Of a DNA stretch of 64,000 nt, positions 45,195-57,422 are shown in pieces. The notes under the pieces were generated by a model, which saw only the letters and a list, made by a program, of their open reading frames with translations, searched no databases and had not been told where the DNA came from. Position numbers and translations under genes: made by a program. Positions within the stretch are counted from its first letter, which is position 1. Each line of letters starts with the position of its first letter. Source of the stretch: Blastocystis hominis (lineage: Eukaryota; Sar; Bigyra; Opalinata; Blastocystidae); the NCBI RefSeq assembly GCF_000151665.1, contig NW_013171821.1, forward strand, positions 7,929 through 71,928, given 5' to 3'.

Positions 45195-45288
45195 AATGTT
45201 TGATAAAGAAAACACCCAAACTTCCGGAAATCCAGAAAATTGAATCCTTCCATTTTAAGTTATAAGAACTTCTAGTTTTTAAATAAAT

Positions 45289-47128
45289 ATGGATGACAAG
45301 AAGAAGAAGAAGAGGACAGATCGTATTCATAATGTGCGCGAGCTCATTACGAATGAAAACACATTTCTAAAGAATTTGAGGTATTGGTTGAAGGAGGTAT
45401 TTAAGAATAGGAACATGATGGACATTTATATGAATCCAATGGAAAAGGAAATGAAAAGGGAATACACGTTTTTGAGTCTTGGGATTGATATGATTCAAAA
45501 GGCGACAGAGGAGATCATTCGAAGCTTTGGATTTAAAACCATAGACGGTTTGGTTGAAGAGAGTGAATTAACCTTCCAAAATGTCGAGAATTTAAATGTG
45601 GCCAATATTATCAGGGATTCCTATAATAAATATATTCATTTGTATGTGTTTTTGTCAGGATTGATCCTAGTTATAAATTCTTCATGCAAAATGCAGAGAA
45701 AAGTGTTACCTATATTAACGAGCTTAACTCAAATGACCCGTTTTACAAGTGGGTCGAATCGCGCCGCTGGACAAAGACGGAATATAGAAACTCTCTAGCT
45801 GATTATTTCGATAGAATTGTAAAGCACCCAGGCCAAATCGATTTAGTTTTTCGAAACATTCTGAAGAACACCCTAGATGATGATCCCTGCTTAGAGGAAC
45901 TGAACAAGCAATACGCGATCTTCCACAAGGAGATCGAGAAGCTGGATTCGTGCGTCGAAACGACCAAGGAAAACGAGCTGTACTTGCTGCAAAAGCGCGT
46001 GGAGGGGAATGTTCCGATCGTGAAACCGGCTCGCAAGTTCATAACGAAGGTTTGTTCGCTGGCTCCATCTGACCCACAGGGATATTTCGCGTGCATCGTT
46101 CCCACGAAGCGCGAAATCAAAGATGTAATGGTGAATGGGCGGGTTGACCGTAGAATTTGAACTACGCGATCTCGGAAGTGGAGCAGCGAATGCAGTTTTA
46201 TATGTTCAACGATATTCTGCTGTATGGGAAGGAGACGAACGGGAAGCTCTACATTCGAGACTATTTCTACTTCGGTAGTGTTGGGGAATAGCGATGATGT
46301 GCAGTGAATTCGATCGTGGAGATCGAGGAGAACGTGATTACCATCCAAGACTACGAGAAGAGCGTTTCCTTCTGCGAGCTGATTCGAAGCGATCCGCAGG
46401 ATTTGATGAATATCAAGCCCATTACCGAGTGGTACGACCAGATCGTGAAGGCCATCGCGGAGATGCAGAAGCGCTTCCGCATTTGCAGCATTTGCAACCA
46501 GAACTGCGAGTTCAACGCGGAGCTCGACGAGCAAATTCGAACGGCGCACGATATGTCGCCTGTGAAGGCGTCGAAGCCTGGCAAAGACTCGCTGAAAGCG
46601 GTGTTGTGTCGTGGATGCGGGCGTTGCATCTGCACGAAGTGCATGGATATGCACGCAGATGCTTTGAAGAGCGCGGTGGACAAGACGTTGTACTGCGTCC
46701 CCTGCCAGATTTGGAATAAGCGCGAGTTGGCGAGCACGGAGGTGTACAAGGCGATGTCGAAGGACCGCGTGGGCGCGTGGGTGCGCGCAGTGGGCGACAT
46801 TCCGTCGAACAAGTTTTATTACAACCCCACGACGAAGGAAGTGTGCTGGGATGTACCCGCGGAGGGAATGGAGGAGTACCAGAAGTCCTCGTATTTGCTG
46901 ATGCAGTCCAAGTTTGAGCCCTCGAAGAAGAACGGCATGCTGCTGTCGTATGTGACTCCTGACGGGAAGCTGTATTATTACAATACAGCCACGGATCAAG
47001 TGCAGTGGCGGACGACGGTGGACACGATGGGAGGAGTTGGGACAACGTACTGCTGCATGAACTGTGGACATGAGTCAAGCACTTGGTTTGCTGTGTGTAA
47101 CGATTGCAAGAAGCGATCGAGTTTGTGA
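45289..47128 (+). CDS. Rho guanine-nucleotide exchange factor: DH - PH - FYVE-like finger - two WW-like motifs - zinc ribbon
   Basis: ATG 45289 (MDDKKKKKRTDRIHNVRELI). The DH domain shows ELITNENTFLKNLRYWLKEV, FFMQNAEKSVTYINELNSND, LADYFDRIVKHPGQIDLVFR and LKNTLDDDPCLEELNKQY; a PH part follows (MQFYMFNDILLYGKE). Next is an eight-cysteine finger (CSICNQNC ... CRGCGRCICTKC ... CVPC) of FYVE-like spacing but without the PI3P-binding RHHCR motif. Then two WW-like motifs (NKFYYNPTTKEVCWDVP; GKLYYYNTATDQVQWRT) and a C-terminal CxxC ... CxxC ribbon (CCMNCGHESSTWFAVCNDC). It resembles FGD-type exchange factors for Cdc42/Rac with unusual C-terminal additions. Short introns near 45655, 46050-46160 and 46280. 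Encoded TGA. Confidence 0.8.
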
Positions 47129-47168
47129 GTTGTTTGAGTAAAAAACAAGATCAATCAAACCTATTATT

Positions 47169-48573
47169 TTATTCACTAGCCATGGCCTCCATAAGAATCG
47201 AGGCGAGGAAGAGGAGCAGAGAAACGATCTGAACTGTCCACGTCTTGCAGTCAGCTCCCTTGTACTCCTTGTAAACGAACACACCCAGCAGAGCGGACAC
47301 CAGCAGCGTACCACGGCTCAACGCATATCCAATAGCAAAGCCGAGCTTGCTTCCAGCACTCGCATAACCCCAGTTACCCAGCGTCAGAAGGAGTCCGGAC
47401 CAAATGGCTAGACATCAACGGAGCGTTCAAGACAAACCAGGCCATCTCTGCTTCCAGGTAGCATGGAAATAGTCAGAGAAGGTGCACTTCGGTCCCTGGA
47501 GCGGATGACGCATCACGATGCTGTGTGTGAGAGAAGAAACCAAAGCAAACTAGGCGAAGGGGAACACCGTGATCATCGAGGCGAAACTGACCACCTGGAA
47601 GATTCCCTGTCCATGAGAAGCCAATCCAATGAGTCTACATAGGGAGAAAGGGGAATGGGGGCTTTGGATCCCATAGCTGTGCAGGGAGCGTAGAACACAT
47701 CGCACACGGCCGCGGAAATACCCAGAATGATGAATGAACGCATGGAGAGCTGCGAATCAAGGGAAGGCAAGGCGCCCTACCAGCTTTTTCGGTTGTTCGG
47801 GCACAGGCACAGACACATCAGTGGTAGCAGGAGCAGCTTCCGCAGGAGCAGGAGCAGGAGCAGGAGCGGCCTCAGTAGTAGCAGGAGCAGCTTCAGCAGG
47901 AGCAGCCTCAGTGGTAGCAGGAGCCTTAGAAATAGTTTGACTGGACATAGGCTGGTTATCAACAGCATTAGCCAGCAGGGAGGCCTCTTCCTCTCTCTTT
48001 CGCTGACACTTCTGATTCATACTACACCATGACGCATACAACAAGAACTTACTTGGAAGAAATGGTGTTCAAGACCACAGCCACAAAGAGCACACCAACT
48101 CCAGAGAAAATAAGATATACGTTTCCAATTCTCTGCATGAAATAAGTAATGATGACTCCAAGCAGCATAGAAGAACCAAAGAGAAGAGGGATAGCACTCG
48201 TGAGGCCGTATCCGTCAACAAGAACGAACATAATTAAAGTGAAACCCATAGTGGTAGCTCCAGCAAGGAAAGGTCCACCAATCTTATACCAAGCCATCGC
48301 GGGCTAAACATAACAAAGACAAAACAAGACTACTCCCTGCTTAAATATCTCAATAATATTGACAAACGTATCCTCATTATTCGGAGGGAACCACTTAGCA
48401 CCCAAAGTGAGACTCAGGATGGTGTGGAATATAAAAACGAACACAAAGAAATCGATCGTATACAGGGAAACAGGATAGGTCAAATACTTGACTGCAATCT
48501 TGTTCGTACCCCATGTGATCATAGTAAGAACTGCCAAAAGTAAAGAAACAGCCTCGGACTGCGAAACAAACAT
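47169..48573 (-). CDS. Drug/metabolite-superfamily transporter, ureide-permease-like
   Basis: ATG 48573 (MFVSQSEAVSLLLAVLTMIT). Ten hydrophobic segments in two halves: WGTNKIAVKYLTYPVSLYTI, FLAGATTMGFTLIMFVLVDG-YGL, LLGVIITYFMQRIGNVYLIF; then MRSFIILGISAAVCDVFYAP, and GLLLTLGNWGYASAGSKLGF with ALSRGTLLVSALLGVFVYKE. The GNxx...GLxxGY/ALxxG pattern resembles plant ureide permeases and TMEM144-like carriers; the substrate is unknown. The central cytosolic loop carries an alanine/proline/threonine/glutamate repeat (47815-47935, APATTEAAPAEAAPATTEAA). Introns include unusually long ones near 47410-47460 and 47520-47560. Encoded TAA at 47169-47171. Confidence 0.65.
47815..47935. repeat. Ala/Pro-coding minisatellite in the transporter loop
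   Basis: Plus-strand GCAGGAGCAGGAGCAG and GTAGCAGGAGCAGCTTC units alternate and encode the AP/ATTEA repeat of the minus-strand transporter. Copy number is likely to vary between strains. Confidence 0.75.
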
Positions 48574-48849
48574 TTCCACCAGTAATAATATGTGAATACT
48601 ATTTGTATTCCACTCGTTTAGTGTATGTCGTCACACCGAATATTCGACCTTTTTATGTACAAACAATAGGGGACAAAAAGGTTTCTAGAATTATGTAGCA
48701 TTGATCCATTTTTAAGGTGTTTCACAATGTTTTAGAGTTTAACAGCGCAATATAAACCATTGATAGGAATAGACCCATTAGTCATCGACTTGTATGATAT
48801 ACACCAAATGATAAATTTGAAAATACAAATAACAAGCATGGTATAAATA

Positions 48850-51800
48850 ATGCAGTATGCAAAGTTTAATGACTTAGTTTTTCTTTGGCATATAGTCAAA
48901 ATGCTTAGTCTGAATGGAGAAGAGATAAATGAGCCAAATGATCCCATTAAATTTGATTTTCAAGAGCAACCTCCTGAAGGTGATGCATCTGAAGGCAAGG
49001 ACACTAATTTCAATGCTGGTACACAATATCATGGACTTGAAAGCAGTGCTCAAGTATCAAATAACATGGGTGAAGAGAATTTTGGAAAATCCCAACCTAT
49101 AACTCTTTCTCCAATTGTTAATATTAATTTAAATAAGAAAAGTAGTATAAATAGTATTCCAAGTATCAAGAGTGATAGTTATGAGGGAAATGAACAAGGC
49201 AGTTTTATGAACTCTAGTGTTCGTAGTGATCGACCTATTTGGGTAGTATATGAAGATAAAGCAATTGAAACTGATGCTTCTACAGAAATAAGTGTCAATG
49301 TGGAAAAAGAAAAGCATGAAAACAATATAGAGATTGTTGAGAATGTGGAAATCAGAGAAGAAGAAGAAAGAAATGTAGAGAATGAAGAGAATATAGAGAA
49401 TGAAGAGAACGAAGAAGAAAGAAATGAAGAGAATGAAGAGAATGTAGAGAATGTAGAAATCAGAGAAGAAGAAGAAAATGAAGAGAATGAAGAAGAAAGA
49501 AATAAAGAGAATGTAGAGAATGAAGAAGAAAGAAATGTAGAGAATGTAGAAATCAGAGAAGAAGAAAGAAATGTAGAGAATGTAGAGAATGAAGAGAATG
49601 AAGAGAACGAAGAAGAAAGAAATGAAGAGAATGAAGAGAATGAAGAGAATGCAGAGAACGAAGAAGAAAGAAATGTAGAGAATGAAGAGAACGAAGAAGA
49701 AAGAAATGAAGAGAATGAAGAAGAAAGAAATGTAGAGAATGTAGAGAATGTAGAGAATGTAGAGAATGTGGAAATCAGAGAAGAAGAAAGAAATGAAGAG
49801 AATGAAGAGAACGAAGAGAATGTAGAGAATGTAGAAATCAGAGAAGAAGAAGAAATAAATGCACAGAACGAAGAGAACGAAGAGAATGAAGAGAATATAG
49901 AGAATGAAGAGAATGAAGAGAATGAAGAGAATGTAGAGACCGAAGAAGAAAGAAATGAAGAGAATATAGACAACGAAGAAGAAAGAAATGTAGAGAATGA
50001 AGAGAATGAAGAGAATGAAGAGAATGAAGAGAATGAAGAGAATGAAGAGAATGAAGAGAATGAAGAGAATGAAGAAGAAAGAAATGCAGAGAATGAAGGA
50101 AATGAAGAGAATGAAGAAGAAAGAAATGAAGAGAATGTAAAGAATGTAGAGAATGTGGAAATCAGAGAAGAAGAAAGAAATGAAGAGAATGAAGAGAATG
50201 AAGAGAATGAAGAGAATGAAGAGAACGAAGAAGAAAGAAATGTAGAGATTGAAGAGAATGTAGAGAACGAAGAGAATGAAGAAAATGAAGAGAACGAAGA
50301 GACTGCGGAAATCAGAGAAGAAGAAGAAAGAAATGAAGAGAATGAAGAGAATGAAGAGAATGTAGAGAACGAAGAGAACGAAGAGACTGCGGAAATCAGA
50401 GAAGAAGAAGAAAGAAATGAAGAGAATGTAGAGAACGAAGAGAATGTAGAGAACGAAGAGAACGAAGAGACTGCGGAAATCAGAGAAGAAGAAGAAAGAA
50501 ATGAAGAGAATGTAGAGAACGAAGAGAATGAAGGAAATGAAGAGAATGAAGAGAATGAAGAGACTGCGGAAATCAGAGAAGAAGAAGAAAGAAATGAAGA
50601 GAATGAAGAGAACGAAGAGAATGAAGGAAATGAAGAGAATGAAGAGAATGAAGAGACTGCGGAAATCAGAGAAGAAGAAGAAAGAAATGAAGAGAATGTA
50701 GAGAACGAAGAGAATGCAGAGGATATAGAGAACGAAGAGACTGCGGAAATCAGAGAAGAAGAAGAAAGAAATGAAGAGAATGTAGAGAACGAAGAGAACG
50801 AAGAGGATATAGAGAACGAAGAGAATGTAGAAATCAGAGAAGAAGAAGAAAGAAATGAAGAGAATGTAGAGAATGAAGAGAATAGAGGAAAAAATGATGA
50901 GAATGGTGAAGAAGTTAATAAACCAATGAATATATTGCTTAATGAGAATGGGCTTAACAAGTGTCTCGCTTTTGATGGTTTATCTGATCAATCTAATAAT
51001 AGTGAAAGTAGTTCTTATTATCTATCGCAGATTGATTTTTCGGTCGAATCTAGTCATACTGATTCCGAAGAATCATCTTCACCTGATACCTATGATTATT
51101 CTGTTTCTGAATATTCGGATAGTGATGACACAAGCCAACAAATTGTTGATGTTGTTGGGCATGATCTGCCTGTGACATTAAGATTACTTATTTCGTATTG
51201 TAATCAATTCGTTAACAGTATTTCCGAAGCAAATGGTTCCATTTCAATTCCTCGCTTTGATTTTACTAAAATACATAAGTCAACTCTACTAACTCAAACT
51301 TGCTTGTCAATTGAAGATAATTACATCTCTTCGGTTGCTTCTCAACTTCGAAGTATTCAAGAAATTCTACTACACTTCAATGCTCAGTTTAGTTCCTTAA
51401 AAGAAATGAATTTGAAGCGATTGCAGAAATACTTATCGAAACGAAATTCTAGTTATGATATTCAATCTCTCCATGAATTAAAGAAAAAAATAGAAATGTT
51501 TGAATGGAAGTTGAACTACTTTGCTGATTACTTAAATTCATATCAGAACAGAAAAGCCCAGATGTGTGCAGAAAGAGTAAATTTGTATCCTCTTGAAGAA
51601 ACGTCTAAATTAGGAGAGTATTTCTTGAACTAATTAATAAGGCATAGAGAAGTTAGTACAAAGCTAAATCAGCTGATAGCAGAACTTCATCGACAACAAC
51701 AAAGAGATATAGCCCAGTTTAGTTCTCCAGAGTTGAATATAAAGAAAAGAAGTGATAATCTTCGGCAGCTGTTTAGAGAAAGGTATAGGGAATTTGAGGT

Positions 51801-54800
51801 GACTGAAATTGTTCCTGATTCTGTAATTAACCGCCACTTGAAATGCGAAGAAATTATAGATTCTTACTCAAGTACATTGAATTTGGCGACACAATTAAAC
51901 AAAATGATAGATGAGACTAAACACATTGTGAAGGATATTTTAGATGCTCCTACTACATCGTATAAAAGTGTAATCACCTCTGAACTTAATACTGTCGGTC
52001 AGATTATGCAGTGCTGTTCACATATGAGTGATATAAATACCAGCAAAATAATTGATGATGTAATGGATACTAATTCTGTAAATTCAGATTATGATACATC
52101 TGAAGTTAGGGACACTTCACAACCCTCTAATTCTTCATTCAATGTTGGTGGAGGACTATTTGGTAATACTAAGAATGAGAATGAGAACAGCGAAGCTCCT
52201 CAACCTCCAGCTCCATCATTTAATGTTGGTGGAGGACTATTTGGTAATAAGAACGAGAATGGAAAGAATGAAGCTCCTCAACCTCCTGCTCCATCATTCA
52301 ATGTTGGTGGAGGACTATTTAGTAATAAGAACGATAATGGAAATGTAAGTGGAGGATTATTTAGTAATAAGAACAAGACGGAGAACAGTGAAGTTCCTCA
52401 TCCTCCAGCTCCATCATTTAATGTTGGTGGAGATGTATTTGGAGGATTATTTGGTAATAAGAATGAAAATAAGAACAGTGAAGCTCCTCAACCTCCAGCT
52501 CCATCATTTAGCATGGGTGGAGGACTATTTAGTAATAAGAATGGAAATGTAAGCGGAGAACTATTTGGTAATAAGAACGAGAATGGAAAGAATGAAGCTC
52601 CTCAACCTCCAGCTCCATCATTTACCATGGGTGGAGGACTATTTGGCAATAAGAACGAGAATGGAAAGAATGAAGCTCCTCAACCTCCAGCTCCATCATT
52701 TACTATGAGTGGAGGATTATTTAGTAATAAGAACGATAATGGAAATGTAAGCGGAGGACTATTTAGTAATAAGAACGATAATGGAAATGTAAGCGGAGGA
52801 TTATTTAGTAATAAGAACGATAATGGAAATAAGAACAGTGAAGCTCCTCAACCTCCAGCTCCATCATTTAGCATGGGTGGAGGATTATTTGGCAATACTA
52901 AGAACGAGAATGGAAATGTAAGCGGAGGACTATTTAGTAATAAGAACAAGACGGAGAACAGTGAAGCTCCTCAACCTCCAGCTCCATCATTTAGCATGGG
53001 TGGAGGATTATTTGGCAATACTAAGAAAGAGAATGGAAATGTAAGCGGAGGATTATTTAGTAATAAGAACGAGAATGGAAAGAATGAAGCTCCTCAACCT
53101 CCTGCTCCATCATTCAATGTTGGTGGAGGACTATTTGGTAATAAGAACGATAATGGAAATAAGAACAGTGAAGCTCCTCAACCTCCAGCTCCATCATTCA
53201 ATGTTGGTGGAGGACTATTTGGTAATAAGAATGAAAATAAGAACAGTGAAGCTCCTCAACCTCCAGCTCCATCATTTACCATGGGTGGAGGACTATTTGG
53301 TAATAAGAATGGAAATGTAAGCGGAGGACTATTTAGTAATAAGAACGAGAATGGAAAGAATGAAGCTCCTCAACCTCCAGCTCCATCATTTACCATGGGT
53401 GGAGGACTATTTGGCAATATACAAAACGAGAATGGAAAGAATGAAGCTCCTCAACCTCCAGCTCCATCATTTACTATGAGTGGAGGATTATTTAGTAATA
53501 AGAACGATAATGGAAATGTAAGCGGAGGACTATTTAGTAATAAGAACGATAATGGAAATGTAAGCGGAGGACTATTTAGTAATAAGAACGATAATGGAAA
53601 TAAGAACAGTGAAGCTCCTCAACCTCCAGCTCCATCATTTAGCATGGGTGGAGGATTATTTGGCAATACTAAGAACGAGAATGAAAATAAGAACGATAAT
53701 GAAAATAAGAACAGTGAAGCTCCTCAACCTTCTGCTCCATCATTCAATGTGAGTGGAGGACTATTTGGTAATACTAAGAACGATAATGGAAATGTAAGCG
53801 GAGGACTATTTGGCAATACTAAGAACGAGAATGGAAAGAATGAAGCTCCTCAACCTCCAGCTCCATCATTTGCCGTGAGTGGAGGATTATTTGGCAATAC
53901 TAAGAATGAAAATGGAAAAGGAAATGTAGATGAAGGTGAAAGTATTGAAGCTCCTCAACCTCCAGCTCCATCATTTACTATGAGTGGAGGACTATTTGGT
54001 AATAAGAACGATAATGAAAATAAGAACAGTGAAGCTCCTCAACCTCCAGCTCCATCATTTAGCATGGGTGGAGGATTATTTGGCAATAAGAACGAGAATG
54101 GAAATGTGAGTGGAGGATTATTTGGTAATAAGAATGGAAATGTGAGCGGAGGACTATTTGGCAATACTAAGAACGAGAATGGAAATGTAAGCGGAGGACT
54201 ATTTGGTAATAAGAATGAAAATAAGAACAGTGAAGCTCCTCAACCTCCAGCTCCATCATTTACCATGGGTGGAGGACTATTTGGCAATAAGAACGAGAAT
54301 GGAAAGAATGAAGCTCCTCAACCTCCAGCTCCATCATTCAATGTTGGTGGAGGATTATTTGGTAATAAGAACAAGACGGAGAACAGTGAAGCTCCTCAAC
54401 CTCCTGCTCCATCATTTAGCATGGGTGGAGGACTATTTGGCAATACTAAGAAAGAGAATGGAAATGTAAGCGGAGGATTATTTAGTAATAAGAACAAGAC
54501 GGAGAACAGTGAAGCTCCTCAACCTCCAGCTCCATCATTCAATGTTGGTGGAGGATTATTTGGTAATAAGAATGAAAATAAGAACAGTGAAGCTCCTCAA
54601 CCTCCAGCTCCATCATTTAGCATGGGTGGAGGACTATTTAGTAATAAGAATGGAAATGTAAGCGGAGAACTATTTGGTAATAAGAACGAGAATGGAAAGA
54701 ATGAAGCTCCTCAACCTCCAGCTCCATCATTTACCATGGGTGGAGGACTATTTGGCAATAAGAACGAGAATGGAAAGAATGAAGCTCCTCAACCTCCAGC

Positions 54801-55881
54801 TCCATCATTTACTATGAGTGGAGGATTATTTAGTAATAAGAACGATAATGGAAATGTAAGCGGAGGACTATTTAGTAATAAGAACGATAATGGAAATGTA
54901 AGCGGAGGATTATTTAGTAATAAGAACGATAATGGAAATAAGAACAGTGAAGCTCCTCAACCTCCAGCTCCATCATTTAGCATGGGTGGAGGATTATTTG
55001 GCAATACTAAGAACGAGAATGGAAATGTAAGCGGAGGACTATTTAGTAATAAGAACAAGACGGAGAACAGTGAAGCTCCTCAACCTCCAGCTCCATCATT
55101 TAGCATGGGTGGAGGATTATTTGGCAATACTAAGAAAGAGAATGGAAATGTAAGCGGAGGATTATTTAGTAATAAGAACGAGAATGGAAAGAATGAAGCT
55201 CCTCAACCTCCTGCTCCATCATTCAATGTTGGTGGAGGACTATTTGGTAATAAGAACGATAATGGAAATAAGAACAGTGAAGCTCCTCAACCTCCAGCTC
55301 CATCATTCAATGTTGGTGGAGGACTATTTAGTAATAAGAACGATAATGGAAATGTAAGTGGAGGACTATTTAGTAATAAGAACAAGACGGAGAACAGTGA
55401 AGCTCCTCAACCTCCAGCTCCATCATTTGCCGTGAGTGGAGGATTATTTGGCAATACTAAGAATGAAAATGGAAAAGGAAATGTAGATGAAGGTGAAAGT
55501 ATTGAAGCTCCTCAACCTCCAGCTCCATCATTTACTATGAGTGGAGGACTATTTGGTAATAAGAACGATAATGAAAATAAGAACAGTGAAGCTCCTCAAC
55601 CTCCAGCTCCATCATTTAGCATGGGTGGAGGATTATTTGGCAATAAGAACGAGAATGGAAATGTGAGTGGAGGATTATTTGGTAATAAGAATGGAAATGT
55701 GAGCGGAGGACTATTTGGCAATACTAAGAACGAGAATGGAAATGTAAGCGGAGGACTATTTGGTAATAAGAATGAAAATAAGAACAGTGAAGCTCCTCAA
55801 CCCCCAGCTCCATCATTTACTATGAGTGGAGGACTATTTGGTAATAAGAATGGAAATGTAAGCGGAGAACTATTTGGTTAA
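48850..55881 (+). CDS. Giant EEN-repeat / GLFG-repeat protein, probable nucleoporin
   Basis: Two long frames, 48850-51633 and 51733-55881, are in the same phase and separated only by TAA codons inside a perfect 30-nt GT..AG intron (51618-51647). Splicing gives TSKLGE-EVSTKLNQL and one protein of about 2330 residues. Order: a unique N-terminus (start at 48850, or ATG 48901 MLSLNGEEINEPNDP); an acidic EEN/IREEE repeat region (49330-50890); an acidic-serine segment; a helical, coiled-coil-like region (HDLPVTLRLLISYCNQFVNS; KKRSDNLRQLFRERYREFEV); then a long array of GGLFGN/GGLFSN modules alternating with EAPQPPAPSF. GLFG repeats are the hallmark of FG nucleoporins that form the pore's permeability barrier, here next to a likely scaffold-binding helical region. 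Exact orthology is unclear. Encoded TAA; TGTTTGTT at 55952. Confidence 0.75.
49330..50890. repeat. EEN-coding hexa/nonanucleotide repeat array
   Basis: Tandem GAAGAGA ATG/GTA/AAC units encode EEN, VEN and NEE, interrupted by IREEEERN modules (ATCAGAGAAGAAGAA). Higher-order units of roughly 100-120 bp ending in ETAEIREEE recur in the second half. The strand bias is so strong that the antisense also stays open as a Ser/Phe-only frame. Confidence 0.9.
52140..55875. repeat. GLFG / PAPSF repeat array with nested duplications
   Basis: Alternating ~78-bp modules (GGLFGNKNENGKNEAPQPPA) and ~42-bp modules (SGGLFSNKNDNGNV) fill 3.7 kb. Two larger blocks are duplicated almost without change: 52441-53219 with 54549-55328, and about 53855-54245 with 55412-55802. 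Confidence 0.9.
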
Positions 55882-56219
55882 GGTCTTATAGCTCAAGAAA
55901 GTATTGATTTGAAAATGGGTCAGCCAAAGATAATTAAATAAATATCGATTATGTTTGTTTTTAGTACTATTTCTTTCTCGCTTTGTGGTTGTTTTCTTCT
56001 GACTACTCGTGAAATTCCACGCATTCTCGCACTAATCTATTTAAATTAAATCAGAGTATATTGTCTTCAGAGCTTTTCATAGAGCAAATAGTAATATGAT
56101 TATATAAACTGGAACACTTAATTGCTACGCTATTTGTGTATACTTAATAAAACACGATGACCACATCAGCTAATCCACGAATATTTATTTCAGAAAAGAA
56201 AACTACATATTATTTGTAA
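55882..56219. other. Intergenic region behind the GLFG gene
   Basis: AT-rich. It contains TGTTTGTTTTTAG at 55952 (3'-end motif of the GLFG gene) and presumably the promoter of the dehydrogenase. No ORF of note. Confidence 0.6.
55952..55959 (+). terminator. TGTTTGTT 3'-end motif of the GLFG gene
   Basis: Exact motif 71 bases behind the encoded TAA. Confidence 0.6.
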
Positions 56220-57240
56220 ATGAATCCCATTGGTTTTCTTTTTGAGTGGATAGCGAGTATTATCCTATGGCCAATCTATTTTTGTATCGTTCTTGTTGGC
56301 TATGTGTACGATTACTTTGCATGTAAGAAAGTTCCTGTTCCACACAGGATTCTCATCACCGGTGCAAGTTCGGGTATAGGAAAAGCTACTGCTATTGAAT
56401 ATGCATCTCCTGTTCATTTCAGTTGTCTCTCATTAGATTTAGGATACGACTTTATATTTGATGGGAAGAGATAAAAAAAGACTGGAGGAAGTCGAGAAAA
56501 TCTGCTCAGATAAGGGTAGTAAGGTTTTTGTGCTGCAGTGCGATGTTCGTGATAAGGACAAAATGAATGAGCTTATTACTAAGGCGGATGATGAATCACC
56601 TGTTCTTCTTACATTATCTGTTTAATTATAGATCGACTTAGTTATTGCAAATGCAGCAGTTATGATTCCTGATTGTGGAAGAACTGAGGACATTGCCACA
56701 GTAATTTATATGTTTTTTCTCATAACTAGGTGACAACAGAAATCTTTTCTACCAATGTAGATGGTGTTTTTAACACGATCTTCCCCCTTCTTTCTCGTAT
56801 GCAAGCTCGTCGTGCCGGACAAATCGGAATTGTTTCCTCCACCGCCGGCTTGTGCAGCGAGCCCATGAATCCACTCTACAGTTCCTCTAAAGTCGCCGTG
56901 ATGAGCTACGGCGAAGCTCTCCGTTGGATCATGCGAGACTACAACGTGTTTGTGAGTGTAATCGTTCCTGCAGCGGTGGACACGCCGATGACGAACGTTC
57001 CAATCATTCGGAACATGCCTGGACACTTCGCAACGCCCGAAGACATGGCTAGGGTTATTCGGAAAGGACTTCAACGCGATTACATGCATATTGCCTATAC
57101 GGCAATGGATTATTGGACGTGCTGCGTGATGATGAGAGACGTTCCGGCTGCGGCGAGGGACTTTTACTTCCGATTGTTGCTTCCGTTGGTGAAGAAGTCT
57201 GGAAATTACTTGATTGAATTCCATCCTGCTCCGAAGGAAT
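56220..57240 (+). CDS. Membrane-anchored short-chain dehydrogenase/reductase
   Basis: ATG 56220; an N-terminal membrane anchor (FLFEWIASIILWPIYFCIVL-VGYVY) precedes the Rossmann start RILITGASSGIGKATAIEYA. Introns of 31, 30 and 29 nt (about 56408-56438, 56601-56630 and 56701-56731) lead to LYLMGRDKKRLEEVEKIC, LVIANAAVM (NAG-type motif), GIVSSTAGL and catalytic YSSSK (PLYSSSKVAVMSYGEALRW), then VIVPAAVDTPM. These are classical-SDR hallmarks with NAD(P) binding; the substrate is likely a lipid or steroid-like compound. The genomic frame runs to HVC-TGA, but a T at 57240 (GAA T) stands four bases before TGTTTGTT, giving HPAPKE-stop after polyadenylation. Confidence 0.88.
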
Positions 57241-57244
57241 CGCA

Positions 57245-57252
57245 TGTTTGTT
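57245..57252 (+). terminator. TGTTTGTT motif creating the dehydrogenase stop
   Basis: AAG GAA T | CGCA | TGTTTGTT; the T at 57240 plus poly(A) makes TAA. Confidence 0.75.
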
Positions 57253-57422
57253 GACAGATACGTGAAGATATGGCGAAAATAGGCGTCATTGATAGTGTGA
57301 GGAAAGCGTATGGTATGATTCCCATGGAATGTGCCGACTCTCACAAGAGGGTTTCGTATTCACAACAAATTCATTAGTTTAGACAAGAGAAACTACAGAA
57401 TCAAACAAGTGAAATATTATTC

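Noticed and set aside
45803-47071. 422-codon minus-strand ORF
   Set aside because: Antisense of the RhoGEF zinc-finger/WW exons.
49179-50960. 593-codon Ser/Phe/Leu-only ORF on the minus strand
   Set aside because: It is the exact antisense of the EEN repeat, open only because GAA/GAG/AAT repeats contain no stops in reverse.
51631-51633. Stop codon readthrough between the EEN and GLFG frames
   Set aside because: A perfect 30-nt GT..AG intron removes the TAA codons and keeps the frame, a simpler explanation in this genome.
52140-55875. Repeat-spacer look of the 3.7-kb array, as in CRISPR
   Set aside because: The units are in-frame protein repeats (GLFG/PAPSF) without fixed-length unique spacers, in a eukaryotic gene.
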